Assembly (NCBI GenBank): GCA_003255025.1
Contig: QANY01013337.1
Coordinates: 1,056,237 to 1,120,236 of the forward strand
Length of the DNA: 64,000 nucleotides
Origin: Datisca glomerata
Lineage: Eukaryota > Streptophyta > Magnoliopsida > Cucurbitales > Datiscaceae
Direction of reading: 5' to 3'
The first letter of the stretch is position 1. The number at the start of each line of letters is the position of its first letter. Both the position numbers and the translations under genes were made by a program. Shown in pieces: positions 23,441 through 34,684 of this stretch. The notes beneath the pieces are model-generated. The model was given only the letters and a program-made list of their open reading frames with translations, was not told the DNA's origin and searched no databases.

Positions 23441-24954
23441 CAGTCAATACGATAATGATGTAACCTATATGGAGTGGTTATTTACCGTTATCTCTCTTCA
23501 CTATGTCACGAACTTCTTTTTCACTTTCCCATTTTAGCTGTTCTCTTTTCAAAAACTGATTAATGTATCCTTCTTTTACTAGCTTCTCGACATAGTCCTT
23601 CAGTTGATAACAATCCTTCGTGTAATTCCTATTACACCTGTGGTATGAACATTACTTATCTTTTCCCTTGTAATGCAATTCCTTTGTGAGCAGGATCGAC
23701 TACTTCAACTAAGGCTTGTCTTTTATTATGTCAAGAACTTGGTTTATTGGTATCGTCAATGACGTATAGACTTTATCTCTAGGATGGATTTCTTCTGCGT
23801 ATATTCTCTGACTATAAGTCCTATCCCATTTATTGTCGCCTCGTTCAGTGTCCTTCTCCATTTTTTTACTCTTTTTTCTGTCGGTTCTAAGATTTCATTC
23901 TTCTTTTTTGGACTCTTCACCCTTCAGTTCTGTAAGCTCCAACATGATGTAAATTTATCCCCACTGAAAGGTTTCAGCCATGGTCAAAGGTTTGAACTTT
24001 GATAGATCCTCGAAGAAGGGGGAGTATGGGTTTAGCCCTCATCTAAAAGCTAGTCTAGCAACTCGGTCATCACAATTTTCCATCTTGGTCATCTCGTCCT
24101 TGAACCCGTGGGTGTACTTGCGTAGGGTTCTTCTTTTTCGGCGGAGATAGTAAGGAGATACTCTGAACCTTCCATCACCGCACAATATGTAAAGTACTGC
24201 TCCAAAAAGACACTAAACATGATAGTAAAGCTAGTAACCGAATAAGCGGGAAGGGAATGATACCGTTTAAGAATAGTTTCACCCAGGCTAGTAGGGAATA
24301 TTCGGCACATCAGCGTGTCTTCATGTTGATATAATGTCATAACTTGGTTAAAGTGTCTAAGATGGTCTACTAGATCAGATTTCCCTTCATAGCACTTGAA
24401 TTTAGGCGCCAGAAATTTTTCGGTATTTGGGCCGCCAGGATCTTTGGAATTAATGGGGTTCTGATGAGCGACTCAAGATCTCCCTTTCCCGTTCTCCCTA
24501 GATTCCTCAGCCCCACCATCTTTCTTTCAAGCATTTCTTCCATTGCCGCTTCCGTTACGACTTTCGGTGGATGGGCTTCCCAGACTGCCTCTTTCTCATG
24601 GGGTTGGGACTGGACTTCCACGTCTTCATTCTGCACGTTCCTACTGTTTTCGTTGTCCTCGCGTCCAGTTTCACGACCTCCTCTTTCTGGACGATTTTCT
24701 CATTCCTCACTATTAATATGTTGGCTAACTTCCGTACGTGTCTGTATGTAGTCTCGTTGCAACACATTGATATGTTCTTGCATAGTTTGTCACTCGTTGT
24801 GCAGCATTTCAACATTCCTTTACTCCATCTCACGCGTTCTGTTCAGAATAGTCTGAAGCATCTCGGCTGGGGGAGCGGGTTGGTTGACATGACCGTCCCC
24901 ATTCTCAATCTTGTTGCCTTCGTTAAGGGAAGTGTTTGATCTGGTTCTAGGCAT
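23441..24954 (-). pseudogene. G2 gag (broken)
   Basis: The start ATG is at 24,954-24,952 (MPRTRSNTSLNEGNKIENGD). A stop follows in the N-terminal third. Readable pieces follow: EVQSQPHEKEAVWEAHPPKV at about 24,620, EMLERKMVGLRNLGRTGKGD at about 24,520, and the capsid motif MCRIFPTSLGETILKRYHSL at about 24,310-24,240. A nucleocapsid remnant lies near 23,640. Plus-strand ORFs at 24,464-24,939 are shadows. Confidence 0.78.
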
Positions 24955-24999
24955 TATTTAGTTTTCTGGGAAGGGTTTATCTTTGAGATTTTTTACTCA

Positions 25000-25017
25000 C
25001 TCTCAATGAAAGCACCA
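25000..25017 (-). other. G2 primer-binding site
   Basis: On the minus strand TGGTGCTTTCATTGAGAG begins three bases after the LTR end at 25,021, the same spacing as in G1. The tRNA was not identified. Confidence 0.75.
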
Positions 25018-25020
25018 AAA

Positions 25021-25476
25021 TGTAAAAGACTTTTTCCTCTCTCTTAAAGACAATAGAAAAAAATATGAGAGAGTAGAGTAACAACACTCGAAGAGAATGA
25101 ATTCTCAGCTAGTTTGTATTGAATTCTTTTAGCTTACATTTGGCCTCTATTTATAGACCTTTTTAAAGATCTAATCTCATATTTAAAAACAGATATATCC
25201 TCTTATAAATGGAATATTCACCGTATTATAGGGAAACACAATCATAATTGAGAGATTACAATCAAATTTGGGAAATTTATAATAATTAGGGGATTGTCAA
25301 AATATTCTCTAAGATTTATGAAATTCGGCTTTAACCACTGAGCTAAATCCAGCCGTCAGATCGAATATTCTATTTTTAGATTCAGGTCTTCCCTGCCACA
25401 TCGTTGATCTTTGCACTCTCTTATTATGGCTCCTTTCAATATACGTGGCCTTAGTGGGGGGTTTTATTCTCGTTCA
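25021..25476 (-). repeat. G2 5' LTR with TATA box
   Basis: 456 bp. It ends in TGTAAAAG on the plus strand at the primer side and in CGTTCA at the outer side. On the minus strand GGTCTATAAATAGAGG contains a canonical TATA box (TATAAATA at 25,155-25,148), the likely element promoter. Confidence 0.88.
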
Positions 25477-26960
25477 CTCTCATTATCAAATGCAAAAACT
25501 ATTTTTTATCTTAAATGATGTGAGTAGTTGCACTGCCTGCTAGACATATTTTTTACCATTGTACTTTGAATCAACTAAAGGATGGAGAATATCTATGTTT
25601 TCTTCATTAAAACATAAAATATATTATATAATATCTAAGTTAACCATAAATACAAACATAACATAGAAGCTTTCATATCATTTTAAAGAAACACATTAAA
25701 AATAAATAAACCTCAATTGTCATGTACCGATCAGGTAGTTAAAATTCTCTTCAGTATTTTCAAAGAAATTGGATTCATCTAGATGAGTCATCATATGACT
25801 AACTTAAGGATCAATAAAGTAGTGTGTAAAATTAACATATATTTCTTTCCCTTGCTCTTTTAGTGTGGCTTAGCAAAGTTCAACAAGGTGTTTAGACTTG
25901 CGATAGCTATGTGACCAATGTCCTTTCATATATCATCTATAACTAGGGGTGGCAAGCGGGCCGGGTCGGGGCCTTTCTAGATGGTTCAGGGCTATTTCTG
26001 GGCCGGGCCGCTAGAAATTTAGGGCGGCCGGTCCGGCCCGTTTCCCCTACCTTTAATGTGATTTAATTCTAAAAAATATAGATGGGGAGAGTTGAACTTT
26101 GGTGGGGAATAGATGAAGTGTAGAGATTATCACTAAATTATATGGAAGTGATGTTACTTTCTTATAATTATATTTTATTACTTTAAAATCTCAATAGAAA
26201 AATTTGTAGTTATAAGTAAAATAATTATTTTATTTATTAAATTCATAACTAGTGATGTTCATATTCATGTAAAATCTAAAAATATAATAAATAATTAATA
26301 GCTAATTTATAATTCATGTTCATTAACAGAACAAAAAATATTAAGAAGATTAAACCAATATTTTTTAAAGTTTACATGAATCCAATTTTTGATTGAATAA
26401 AATATTCATTTAAATGAACAATATTATTTTTTATTTAATTAAATATGTCTATCTCAAAAGTATATTATTTGAAATTTTGATAAAATGTGTTAAAGACAAT
26501 AACAATATATTTAACAAATGTTGTCTTAGTCTATTAATAAAGAGTGTGATTTATAAGGAAGAGGTCAATGGTTTAAACTTCACTATATGTATAATTGTTA
26601 AATTTTTTAGATAAAAAGGTGGATTCACGGGTCGGGCCTCAAGGATCGGATTGTAACAGGCCGGTTCAGTCGATTTCGCGGGCCGAACCGACTCGGTTGC
26701 CGCCTCTATCTATAACAGAAAGTCTCTGCATTCTTTGCATTTTGCCTTTGCATAGTCTTTATCTTGTTTAAATCATGAAAAAGAAGAAGTGAATTAAGCA
26801 AATCAACGGTCTCTCTTATCACTATTGTCTCAAGTATTCTTTTTTACTTTTCATTATTTACTAACACCCTATTAATATGAGTCTCTATTTTTATTGAATC
26901 GAATTCTTGAATATAAAGCTCACGTTCGAAGTTTAGCCTTTTATTTTTAACACTTTAGTA
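25477..26960 (-). pseudogene. C0 copia gag end and protease start, interrupted by a hAT element
   Basis: Minus-strand reading gives a CLAGSATTHII-like aspartic protease active site at about 25,550-25,510, just inside the G2 insertion point. A VNFTHYFIDP and THLDESNFFE region is at about 25,850-25,770, with gag tail residues QDKDYAKAKCKEC at about 26,770-26,720. The order fits a Ty1/copia gag to protease transition. The hAT at 25,944-26,708 cuts this region. Frames are broken throughout. Confidence 0.6.
25944..26708. mobile_element. Non-autonomous hAT element, 765 bp
   Basis: The ends are TAGGGGTGGCAAGCGGGCC and, on the complementary strand, TAGAGGCGGCAACCGAGTC. A perfect 8-bp target duplication tctataac lies on both sides (25,936-25,943 and 26,709-26,716). 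Subterminal regions are GC-rich (gggccgggtcgg, ggccgaaccgactcgg) while the centre is very AT-rich with no transposase. The length and 8-bp duplication are diagnostic of hAT; movement would need a transposase from elsewhere. Confidence 0.92.
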
Positions 26961-27270
26961 TCGTGTCGATCGATCTTCAAAGAAATAAATCTCATATTTT
27001 AGTAAGTATAAGTAGTACTTATAACAACGAAAGATAAGGGAAAATATTGATTTGCTATATTCACTGCTACTTTCTCATGATTTACAACGTCTACTTATAG
27101 GCTTACAAATAATAGAAGATATGAAGAGATGAAGAGAATGGAGAGAATGAAGAGATGAAGAGAATGGAGAGAATGAAGAGATGAAGAGAATGGAGAGAAT
27201 GAAGAGATGAGAGTTTAAGAAGTTGAGAAATGATATGGTCATGTACTAATGGCGATTCATTATCTCAGAT
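26960..27270 (-). repeat. C0 copia 5' LTR (probable)
   Basis: 27,073-27,260 matches the G1 target region: atgatttacaacgtctactt then ataggcttacaaataatag, then gtcatgtactaatgg. Here the sequence is uninterrupted. Gag remnants of C0 lie directly to the left, as expected for the 5' LTR of a minus-strand element. Neither boundary nor a primer-binding site is clear. Confidence 0.45.
27127..27209 (+). repeat. 26-bp tandem repeat, three units
   Basis: Three exact copies of a GA-rich 26-bp unit (agatgaagagaatggagaga followed by atgaag) lie inside the LTR-like sequence. The related LTR copy at 12,015 has only one degenerate unit, so the array grew after the copies separated. Confidence 0.85.
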
Positions 27271-27724
27271 TTCCCCTCACTATCAACATTGGTGGAGTAA
27301 CTCAGAATTTTCTGTCATCCTTTTGTTTTAGGAATGCCACGTGTCACAAAAGTGCTAAACCTAGTATCCAAAAAAAAGAGAAAAAAAGATATTGTTTACG
27401 TTACATATTTCCTGGTGTTGACGAGGTAGATGGAGATCTACGTCTGAATGTTTTTCCAACATTTTTTTATAATCGACTAATAAAGTACAAATATGTATCA
27501 GGAATAATCTTTTGGATTAATTCCTGATGGGTCCTCAACCAGGTCAATAACTACCGAGCTTCTGGCGGATCGGCCATAGATGCTGTTGGCAGGCCGCAAT
27601 CAAGCATGCTTTCCTGCTGATTTTTCTGAATCCTTTGGGCATTTGGGGTTAGCTAGGATTCCTCAGATTCTTATTCGCTCTTCTGTTGGATTCTCATCCT
27701 CTGTTTTCCAAACATTTGGAAACC
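27271..27724 (+). promoter_or_regulatory. 5' flank and 5' UTR of the MFS gene, with an overlapping upstream ORF
   Basis: Most of this is AT-rich flank. From about 27,540 the composition rises and probably represents the leader, which ends in exon 1. An upstream ATG at 27,580 opens a frame that stays open to the splice donor and then overlaps the main start in a different frame. No clear TATA box was placed. Confidence 0.4.
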
Positions 27725-29913
27725 ATGAAGTAAGTGGCCTTGTAATTCTTTCCCTTTTCTGACCCTTACATTTGATTTTACACATCTCTCGTCATTCAAA
27801 TGGGTTGCCTTATCTCTGTTTGATTGGTTTTCAATTTACATTATTGATGTATTCTATATGTCCTCTGTCATTATTGTAACTCTGTCATTACAAATTCATT
27901 TCTCATTGTACACCAACTGTTTTTGTGTTTACTACTAACATTGTTGACGCTTATGCACAGGACAATCACTATATTTGGAGTATCACTCTCACTTATTCTA
28001 ATCAACATGGCAGCTATAATGGAGCGTGCAGATGAGAATCTCCTCCCATCGGTTTACAAAGAAGTAAGCGAAACTTTCCACGCCGGCCCATCCGACTTGG
28101 GTTACCTTACATTCATAAGAAACTTCGTCCAGGGACTTTCTTCACCTTTAGCAGGCATTTTAGTTATTAACTACGACCGCCCAACAGTTCTAGCTATAGG
28201 CACGTTTTGTTGGTCCATATCAACAGCAGCAGTTGGTGCTAGCCAGTACTTCAAGCAAGTAGCATTCTGGAGGGCAATAAATGGGTTTGGATTGGCTATT
28301 GTAATACCAGCTCTTCAGTCATTTATTGCTGATAGTTATAAGGATGATGTGAGAGGTGCTGGGTTTGGCTTGCTTGGCCTTACTGGTGCCTTGGGTGGTA
28401 CAGGTGGTGGTGTACTGGCAACTGTCATGGCTGGACAGCATTATTGGGGGATACAAGGATGGCGATGTGCTTTTGTCATAATGGCTTCATTGAGTGGACT
28501 CATCGGTATCCTCGTTTTTTCGTTTGTGGTTGACCCTCGAAAAATTAGTAGTTCAGATGGGTATTTTCATCTTTTCGATTTGTTTCTTTTTTTCGGTTTT
28601 TTTATTTGACTCAAGCTTGAGTACTTGTTTTTTACCGAGTTTTGATTGATCGAGAATTGTAACTATTCATAGATTAATTTGATAAATTATTTTAACGAGT
28701 GATAAACCAGCAACCTATAAATGATTAACACATCACTCAATAAATTTAACATTGTTTCTGCATTTTCTGCCTTTTGCCAACTTTCTTTAGTCTTTGGTTG
28801 CAGAGATGGTTTGATTTGGGCAGAGTCTTGGACCGCCATGAAAAGTGTAATGAAAGTTAAAACATTTCAAATCATTGTCTTGCAAGGTATTGTCGGATCG
28901 TTACCATGGACAGCAATGGTGTTCTTCACTATGTGGTTTGAATTAATTGGTGAGTGTAGGCCTCAACGAGCTTATGTTCTTAATTTGAACGAGTGGATTA
29001 TCAAATTTTTTCTGAGTTATAACTATTAGTATCATTTGATAACCAAATAAATTCATTATGCTTCCCTAGTGCAAACCTAATTTCAAATAGAGGAATTTCA
29101 AGGATATTTAGAACTTGATAAATATTGGTAAAGTGACTTCATATACCTACTTATATCTTTCATGAGTTTATACATGCATTTGCGCATGATCATTGTTTAA
29201 ATCGATCCATTTTGTTGAAAAATATAAGTTCTGAGAATAAATCCTATTAGTTTAATTACTTGAATGTATGAACATAATCATTTCATTATTTTCACTAACC
29301 TGTTACTCTTGCAGGTTTCGATAATAACAGCACAGCAGGTCTCCTTAGTATTTTCGCAATCGGATGCGCTCTGGGCTCCTTCCTCGGCGGGCTAATCGCC
29401 GATCGAATATCGAAAACCTATCCACATTCTGGGCGTGTCATGTGTGCACAATTCAGTGCTTTCATGGGCATCCCATTCTCATGGTTCCTACTAAAAATAA
29501 TCCCTCAGTCAGTGAATAGCCATTTCACTTTTGCTCTCACTCTACTTATGATGGGTCTAACCATTAGCTGGAATGCCACTGCTGCAAATGGCCCCATGTT
29601 TGCAGAAGTAGTCCCCGCCAAACACCGGACGATGATATATGCGTTTGATCGTGCTTTTGAAGGGTCGTTCTCGTCGTTTGCTGCTCCGTTGGTTGGGATT
29701 CTTTCTGAAAAGATGTTTGGATATGATTCAAAATCTGTCGATCCGCTCAATGTTTCTCCGGCGGAGGCTCTTGCGTTGTCTAAGGGACTTCTTTCGATGA
29801 TGGTAGTTCCGTTCGGTTTGTGTTGCTTGTGCTACACGCCATTGTACATAATTTATAAGCGCGACCGAGGGAATGCTAAAGCGCTGAGTTCTAAAGTAGA
29901 ACAAACTATCTAA
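27725..29913 (+). CDS. Major facilitator superfamily transporter, four exons, 449 aa
   Basis: A probable membrane transporter of the plant MFS group that includes Arabidopsis UNE2-like proteins; the substrate is unknown. Exons are 27,725-27,729, 27,961-28,560, 28,804-28,949 and 29,315-29,913. All introns are GT-AG and the phases join to exactly 450 codons including the TAA. Exon 1 contributes only ATGAA, so the protein begins MKTITIFGVS, fitting the family start (a short hydrophobic entry before the conserved MERADENLLP, residues 22-31). Exon 2 carries the first half of the helices (FIRNFVQGLSSPLAGILV, RAINGFGLAIVIPALQSFIA). Exon 4 carries the C-terminal helices (ISWNATAANGPMFAEVVPAK, then RTMIYAFDRAFEGSFSSFAA). 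The tail is short and basic (KRDRGNAKALSSKVEQTI). No stop or frameshift is seen and the ends are complete. It lies between the C0 copia edge and a MITE. Confidence 0.9.
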
Positions 29914-30458
29914 TGCACCCTTGAGTAAGGCAGGAAAATTACAAAGCTATTGACGGTGCTCGGAGATTCGAATGCGACATCTTATTTTGCGGGATACGAC
30001 TTTTGGTAGTGACGATTTACTCCCGGGATCAAAGAGAGATGCCCCATGTCTTTAATACATGTGATTAGAGGAGGATGAATTGGTAAGTTGAACAGGTTGA
30101 CCAAGATCTGGCTCCTAAGGAACGCATCTCACACTAGAAATTTTCCCAGAGATAGTATTACCATGAGCATTGTTATGTTTGTTTCTTATTGAGAATCTTC
30201 CCTATTCAGGATTTATACATCTCTTAGTAATTTCAGAAGGCTTCTCCGGTTACGTTGCTGCATAATTTCTGCACAGAACACTTGTTTCTTCGTTCTTGAA
30301 GCTTAGTAGATATTAAAGGACAGAAAATTAAGAATTTTTTTCCTATTCCTTTTTTCTCTCTTATAATACAGGAACAAATGAAATTTTACAATTAATATTA
30401 GTTCTTCTTTTTCTATATTTGTTAAAAATAATTGAGAAGATAGTTGGTTTATATAATG
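29914..30458. other. 3' flank of the MFS gene
   Basis: Non-coding, AT-rich, probably holding the 3' UTR and polyadenylation region. aataca/aataaa-like strings occur, but none is clearly the signal. No other feature was recognised. Confidence 0.5.
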
Positions 30459-30660
30459 TTCATCTTCTCGAACTCAACTCGCAGTTGATGTTAAAACTCA
30501 TTCACCTTCTCGAACTCAACTCGCAGCCGATGTTAAGACTCATTCATCTTCTCGAACTCAACTAACAGCTGATGTTAAGACTCGTTCATCTTCTCGAACT
30601 CCACTCGCAGCCAATGTTAAGACTTGTTCATCTTCTCGAACTCAACTCGCAACCAATGCT
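30459..30660 (+). repeat. 42-bp minisatellite, 4.8 units
   Basis: Units of 42 bp share ttcatcttctcgaactcaac, then tcgcagccgatgttaagact, then ca/cg, with a few substitutions each. The array lies 545 bp downstream of the MFS stop codon. Because 42 is a multiple of three, one frame reads a 14-residue repeat (SSSRTQLAADVKTH). That frame has no ATG and a stop two codons upstream, so I treat the array as non-coding. Confidence 0.9.
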
Positions 30661-30693
30661 ACCTACTATCCAAATATTTTTTTCTCAAAATAT

Positions 30694-31109
30694 TAGGGTG
30701 TTCACGGTTCAGTTCGGTCAATTTTATTGAAAAATCAAACCGAACTAAAACTTCAGTTCAACAATAAACCAAACCGTGAATGCTAAAAGAACTAAACCGT
30801 GAGTTCTGCTTCGGTTCGATTTTTCAGTTCGGTATTATTAATTAAAAATAATTTTTTAAATCTTCGTAAAATGATATATTGAAAAATATATTATAAAATC
30901 AAAAATTTATTTCATTTCAGTTCGGTATTATATAAAAATAAAAAAATAATAATATTAATTTAATGTTTTGATTCGATTCAATTCGAAACTCACAAAAATT
31001 TCAAATCAAACCAAAACTTCGATGCGGCAATCAAACCAAACCAAACCAAACACATAAAGAACCGATCGAACCGATCATTTTCAGTTCAGTTTGGTTTTGA
31101 ACACCCCTA
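30694..31109. mobile_element. hAT-type MITE, 416 bp
   Basis: Left end TAGGGTGTTCACGGTTCAG; right end on the complement TAGGGGTGTTCAAAACC. The flanking octamers caaaatat (30,686-30,693) and caaaatac (31,110-31,117) match at seven of eight bases, a decayed target duplication. The interior is AT-rich with subterminal TTCGGTT/AACCGAA motifs. No coding capacity. Confidence 0.87.
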
Positions 31110-31655
31110 CAAAATACCAAATATTGTTCCCCTATTTAAAATTGTTCACATAAAAAAATTCGTTTAATTGCTTCATACTTAAAATGCATAACCTTGAAAC
31201 ATGATATTTCCTTCTGATTGAACTTTAGCCCCATGACTGCTCCAATATGAACTTTAGCCCTCAGAAAAAAACACTACAAATACAATAGACTGAGAGAACT
31301 CATTTAGCAAGACAATGTGCTCAAATATTACTGTCTAGATAGCAATTTTTCACATAAAATAACATCAGAAACACAATATGGAAATATATAAATTTTAATG
31401 TCAAGTAAATGCACAGTCCACTCTGACTCTGTTTTTCCACAATGAAATGTTACATGCAACATACAAACATATGTAACAAAGTTACAATGACATACATATC
31501 CACCTAGGTTTTCAGTTGCTTGGTCTCCAAGATATATATTATATATATCTGTCCCAAGCTACACCCAGAGTTTTAACAGAATACATCACAAATCCATATG
31601 CATTGAGGCATTTGACAATGTCCGTGAATCAGCAGTATATGCTCCAGACAAAAAT
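31110..31655. other. 3' UTR and flank of the RCE1-type gene
   Basis: AT-rich and non-coding. On the minus strand it follows the stop codon of the NEDD8-conjugating enzyme gene, so most of it is probably 3' UTR. A TATATATTATATATATC run near 31,530 may lie in or beyond the UTR. No other feature was recognised. Confidence 0.5.
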
Positions 31656-33481
31656 CTACAGGCAGCGAGGAAAAAATGCTTGCCCCACATAGCCGCCAGC
31701 CATAGCCCTTCTCACATTCGACTCGAACAATTTAGGGTTATCTCTTAAAACCACAGCTGCATCATGATTTAAGGGATCTTCACAGTTTGGTTCCTTGAAA
31801 AACAGATTTTCGAACATGGGAAAAAAATTAAAGTTAGAGTCAATGATTGATAACAAATGACAGACTTATCAGGCAACATTATTTTTTTTGTTTGAAATAA
31901 GATTATTGGTTATATGAATCAAGGGATGCACTAGGACATCCTAATTAGGCTGGCATCTTCATAGCATCCTCATCATCTAACTCATCTCAACATATTATTA
32001 AAATAAAATAAAGAGTCAACATTCATTACATAAAATAAAAAATATCAACATTGCCTAAAGGAAGGCCAGCTACAACTCATGAGAAATAAAAGAAGATCAA
32101 TCACGCAACAAATTTATACCGTGAACAGATGATACAGCCCATAGATGACGGTGTTGATATTGAGAACAGGCTTCCAGTCCTCTCGTAAAATGTTGAGACA
32201 TACATTTCCTTCCAGGTCAATATTTGGATGGTATAGCTGTGATGTTTTATGCATCAAGCAATTAGAATCAATCTCATTCTACAAGAGACTAATGAGATAG
32301 AAAGATGGAAGAAGGTTACCTTGGTCTTGCACTTAACTTTTGGTGCCTCGTGCGGATAGATAGGGGAAACTTGGAAAGAGAACAAAAACAAGCCACCTCT
32401 GTAAGAAAGTGAAGAGGTTTATATTATAATCTTTCTACAATAGGAAGGCAGTGCTGCAAAATAAATTTCTTCTCGCTGGGGAAATTTTGAAAGTCAAGTT
32501 AGAATGAACTCTTACAAATAATATCCTTCATCAGGTCGAATAGAAACCTCAAAGTTCATTAGGTCATCCTTGCCATTGGGAAAGGACATTGTACATGATT
32601 TTGGTAGATTCAGCTCACTTATATCTGCGTGATATGATATGCCAAATATCATAAATAATTCCTCTACAGGAAGGCTTTAGGCTGACAAAATAATTTCTTT
32701 CAAATGCTTGCAAGGAAGTAGGTAATATGATATTTTTCCCATGAAAAATGATTTTCAGCTTAGCTGGTGTCCTTTCAATATTATAATTTATTCGAAAGGG
32801 AAAATGCAGAGAGAACTATCAACAACTAGTTCTGCTGTGGACAAGAATGAACGCCAATAAATAGGTCCCAAAAGTGAAACTTAACAGCTGGTATAATTAA
32901 AAACCATAAGCAGATTCTTCTCATAAACCAGCCTAAGAAATTCTTCTGGAGCTATTCTAATTAATCCTATCTTTTGCTAATTTCCGTTGCCACTGCACCA
33001 TCATAAACCATGAAAAAGAACGTAACTCTGACATCCCGTTCCTTGAAATGTCATATATTGACACATTACAACACATAAAAGCCTAAAAAATTCATAAAGA
33101 ATGCACTAGACGTTGGAAAATTCAACTGAAAAGATGAGCACCTATATTATAATCCCATATACCCACAAACTCATACTTCCCTTAACTCAAAAAAAAGGCT
33201 AACCAATTAAACCATCATCAACCAAGTAACATGATCTGTCCCTCTTCCTGTATGTTAAAGTAGTGTCAACTTCTTCCCCCAAATTGACTACATCATTTAT
33301 TAAATACTTCTGTAAACTGCAAACTAACATTCTGAGAAAAAAATATACGATCTTAAAATTTACAAGGAAGACCTTTATGAAGGCGTAATTCCCCAGCACT
33401 CTGTTTCTTTACAGGTATACCACCATTGGCATTTTCAGCTTGTTCTCTTTGCTTTTCCTTTACTTTAAAGAGTCTAATCAT
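31656..33481 (-). CDS. RCE1: NEDD8-conjugating enzyme, RCE1/UBC12 type, 183 aa
   Basis: An E2 that accepts NEDD8/RUB from the E1 and passes it to cullins, so it supports SCF-type ubiquitin ligases in nucleus and cytosol. Coding exons on the minus strand are 33,481-33,373, 32,624-32,516, 32,398-32,320, 32,236-32,120 and 31,793-31,656. Every junction is GT-AG and the sum is 552 nt. The N-terminal tail [14 protein letters not shown] is the docking extension specific to Ubc12-type E2s. The UBC fold follows: the HPN motif (H102-P103-N104), catalytic C112 in [16 protein letters not shown], then [20 protein letters not shown] and the C-terminus GQAFFPRCL. Length equals the plant family (about 184 aa). 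A minor oddity is KTKLYHPN, where V is usual at the fourth place. The start is set by the family N-terminus and by an acceptor five bases upstream (33,487). It appears intact and functional. Confidence 0.95.
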
Positions 33482-33486
33482 ATCTC

Positions 33487-34684
33487 CTACAAAAAGAACA
33501 TATGGTTAACTCTAAGTGAACTGTTCTTCGCAAGACACATGGAACATTGTGAAAATAATCTTATCACATAAAGAAACTCATCTGAGAGGCATATAGCTAT
33601 AGATTTCTTAAAACTCTACATATAATAATATTAATGTCTATCAGCCAAAAATATACATGCCGAAGTTCTTAATCGGTCTTCAATTAAAAGAAAAAATACA
33701 ACGCTGATGAGGCTTGTTACTCAGGTATAAAGACAAAATGGTTTTCCGCCATGAATGTATGGAAACAGAAGAGCACTTTGGAGTCTGGAATCTGAATGAG
33801 CTACAAAAAGCAGTCTGGAATCTGGATCTGGATCGGTAATACTTTGGCATCGAACGCCCCTCACCCAGGAAGAGTGGAGCACGAGGTCACAGGTCAGTCC
33901 CACTGCTTGCTGTGTCTGTAGACTTATTGAAATAATTATCTCAACCGTGTGACCCTAATTTAAGTATTTCAACTGTACAGAAGAATTATTTACTTGTATC
34001 CATCACAGAAGATTGCTAGCTCAGACTTAGTGTTGGTCAATTTTCTTGACAAAGCAATCATGTAATATTGTAATGAAACCAGGTAAGCAACTAAGGACAC
34101 GGAGAGAATATAAGCTCTTTGGTGATAAGCACTTTAATTAGCTTGCAACAATCTTCACCTATCAAACATTTTGGACTCTTTGACGTAGATGGAAAATATA
34201 TCAATATTGTCCATTGAGAGGGAAAAAGCAATAATTGTATCGTGGAAGTTGAAACAAATCCTATGTATAAATTTTATGATTCATTTATGAGTTTCCAGCA
34301 CTGAGGACAAAATTAAGGTACTTCAACCCACCAACAAGGGGAAAAAACAAAAACCGGTGAAAATTGATTATTGACCTCCAGAAAACATCAATCACGTCTT
34401 AACTTCATATTTACTACCATTACACGCCATAAAATTGCGAAAATGACTAAAAGATTATAATTAAAAATGAAAATATCCGGCTAGAATTTATCAAGCAACC
34501 CTAGAACGAATTTACCAACTAAAACTGTTAAACCCATTGTTTTAATCGAAGAAACCTCGATTCAGTTAAAATATGACTTGTTTAACTATAATTACTGAAA
34601 ATATAAATGAAAAGAACAATCGAGCAACCTAATAATCAATAGAATCGGTCCACGAACAAACCAACGAGAAAATGGAATAAAATG

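Larger units (their letters stand above)
15660..25476 (-). mobile_element. G2: Ty3/gypsy Tat-type retrotransposon, structurally full-length
   Basis: LTRs lie at 15,660-16,121 and 25,021-25,476, flanked by a perfect 5-bp duplication ctctc (15,655-15,659 and 25,477-25,481). The element runs right to left: primer-binding site, gag from 24,954, protease, RT, RNase H, second RNase H, integrase, subrepeats, antisense ORF (plus strand), hairpin and 3' LTR. It belongs to the same family as G1 but is diverged from it. Its insertion splits the copia C0 protease: the CLAGSATTHII active-site patch lies at about 25,530 and the following protease residues at 15,655. All frames are broken. Confidence 0.92.

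Noticed and set aside
24464..24939. Overlapping plus-strand ORFs of 95 and 122 codons
   Set aside because: Antisense of G2 gag, whose minus-strand frames give recognisable gag motifs.
29505..29750. 81-codon minus-strand ORF
   Set aside because: Antisense of the last exon of the MFS gene.
33721..33903. 60-codon minus-strand ORF inside the RCE1-type intron
   Set aside because: No homology and lies between a good donor and acceptor; treated as intron sequence.
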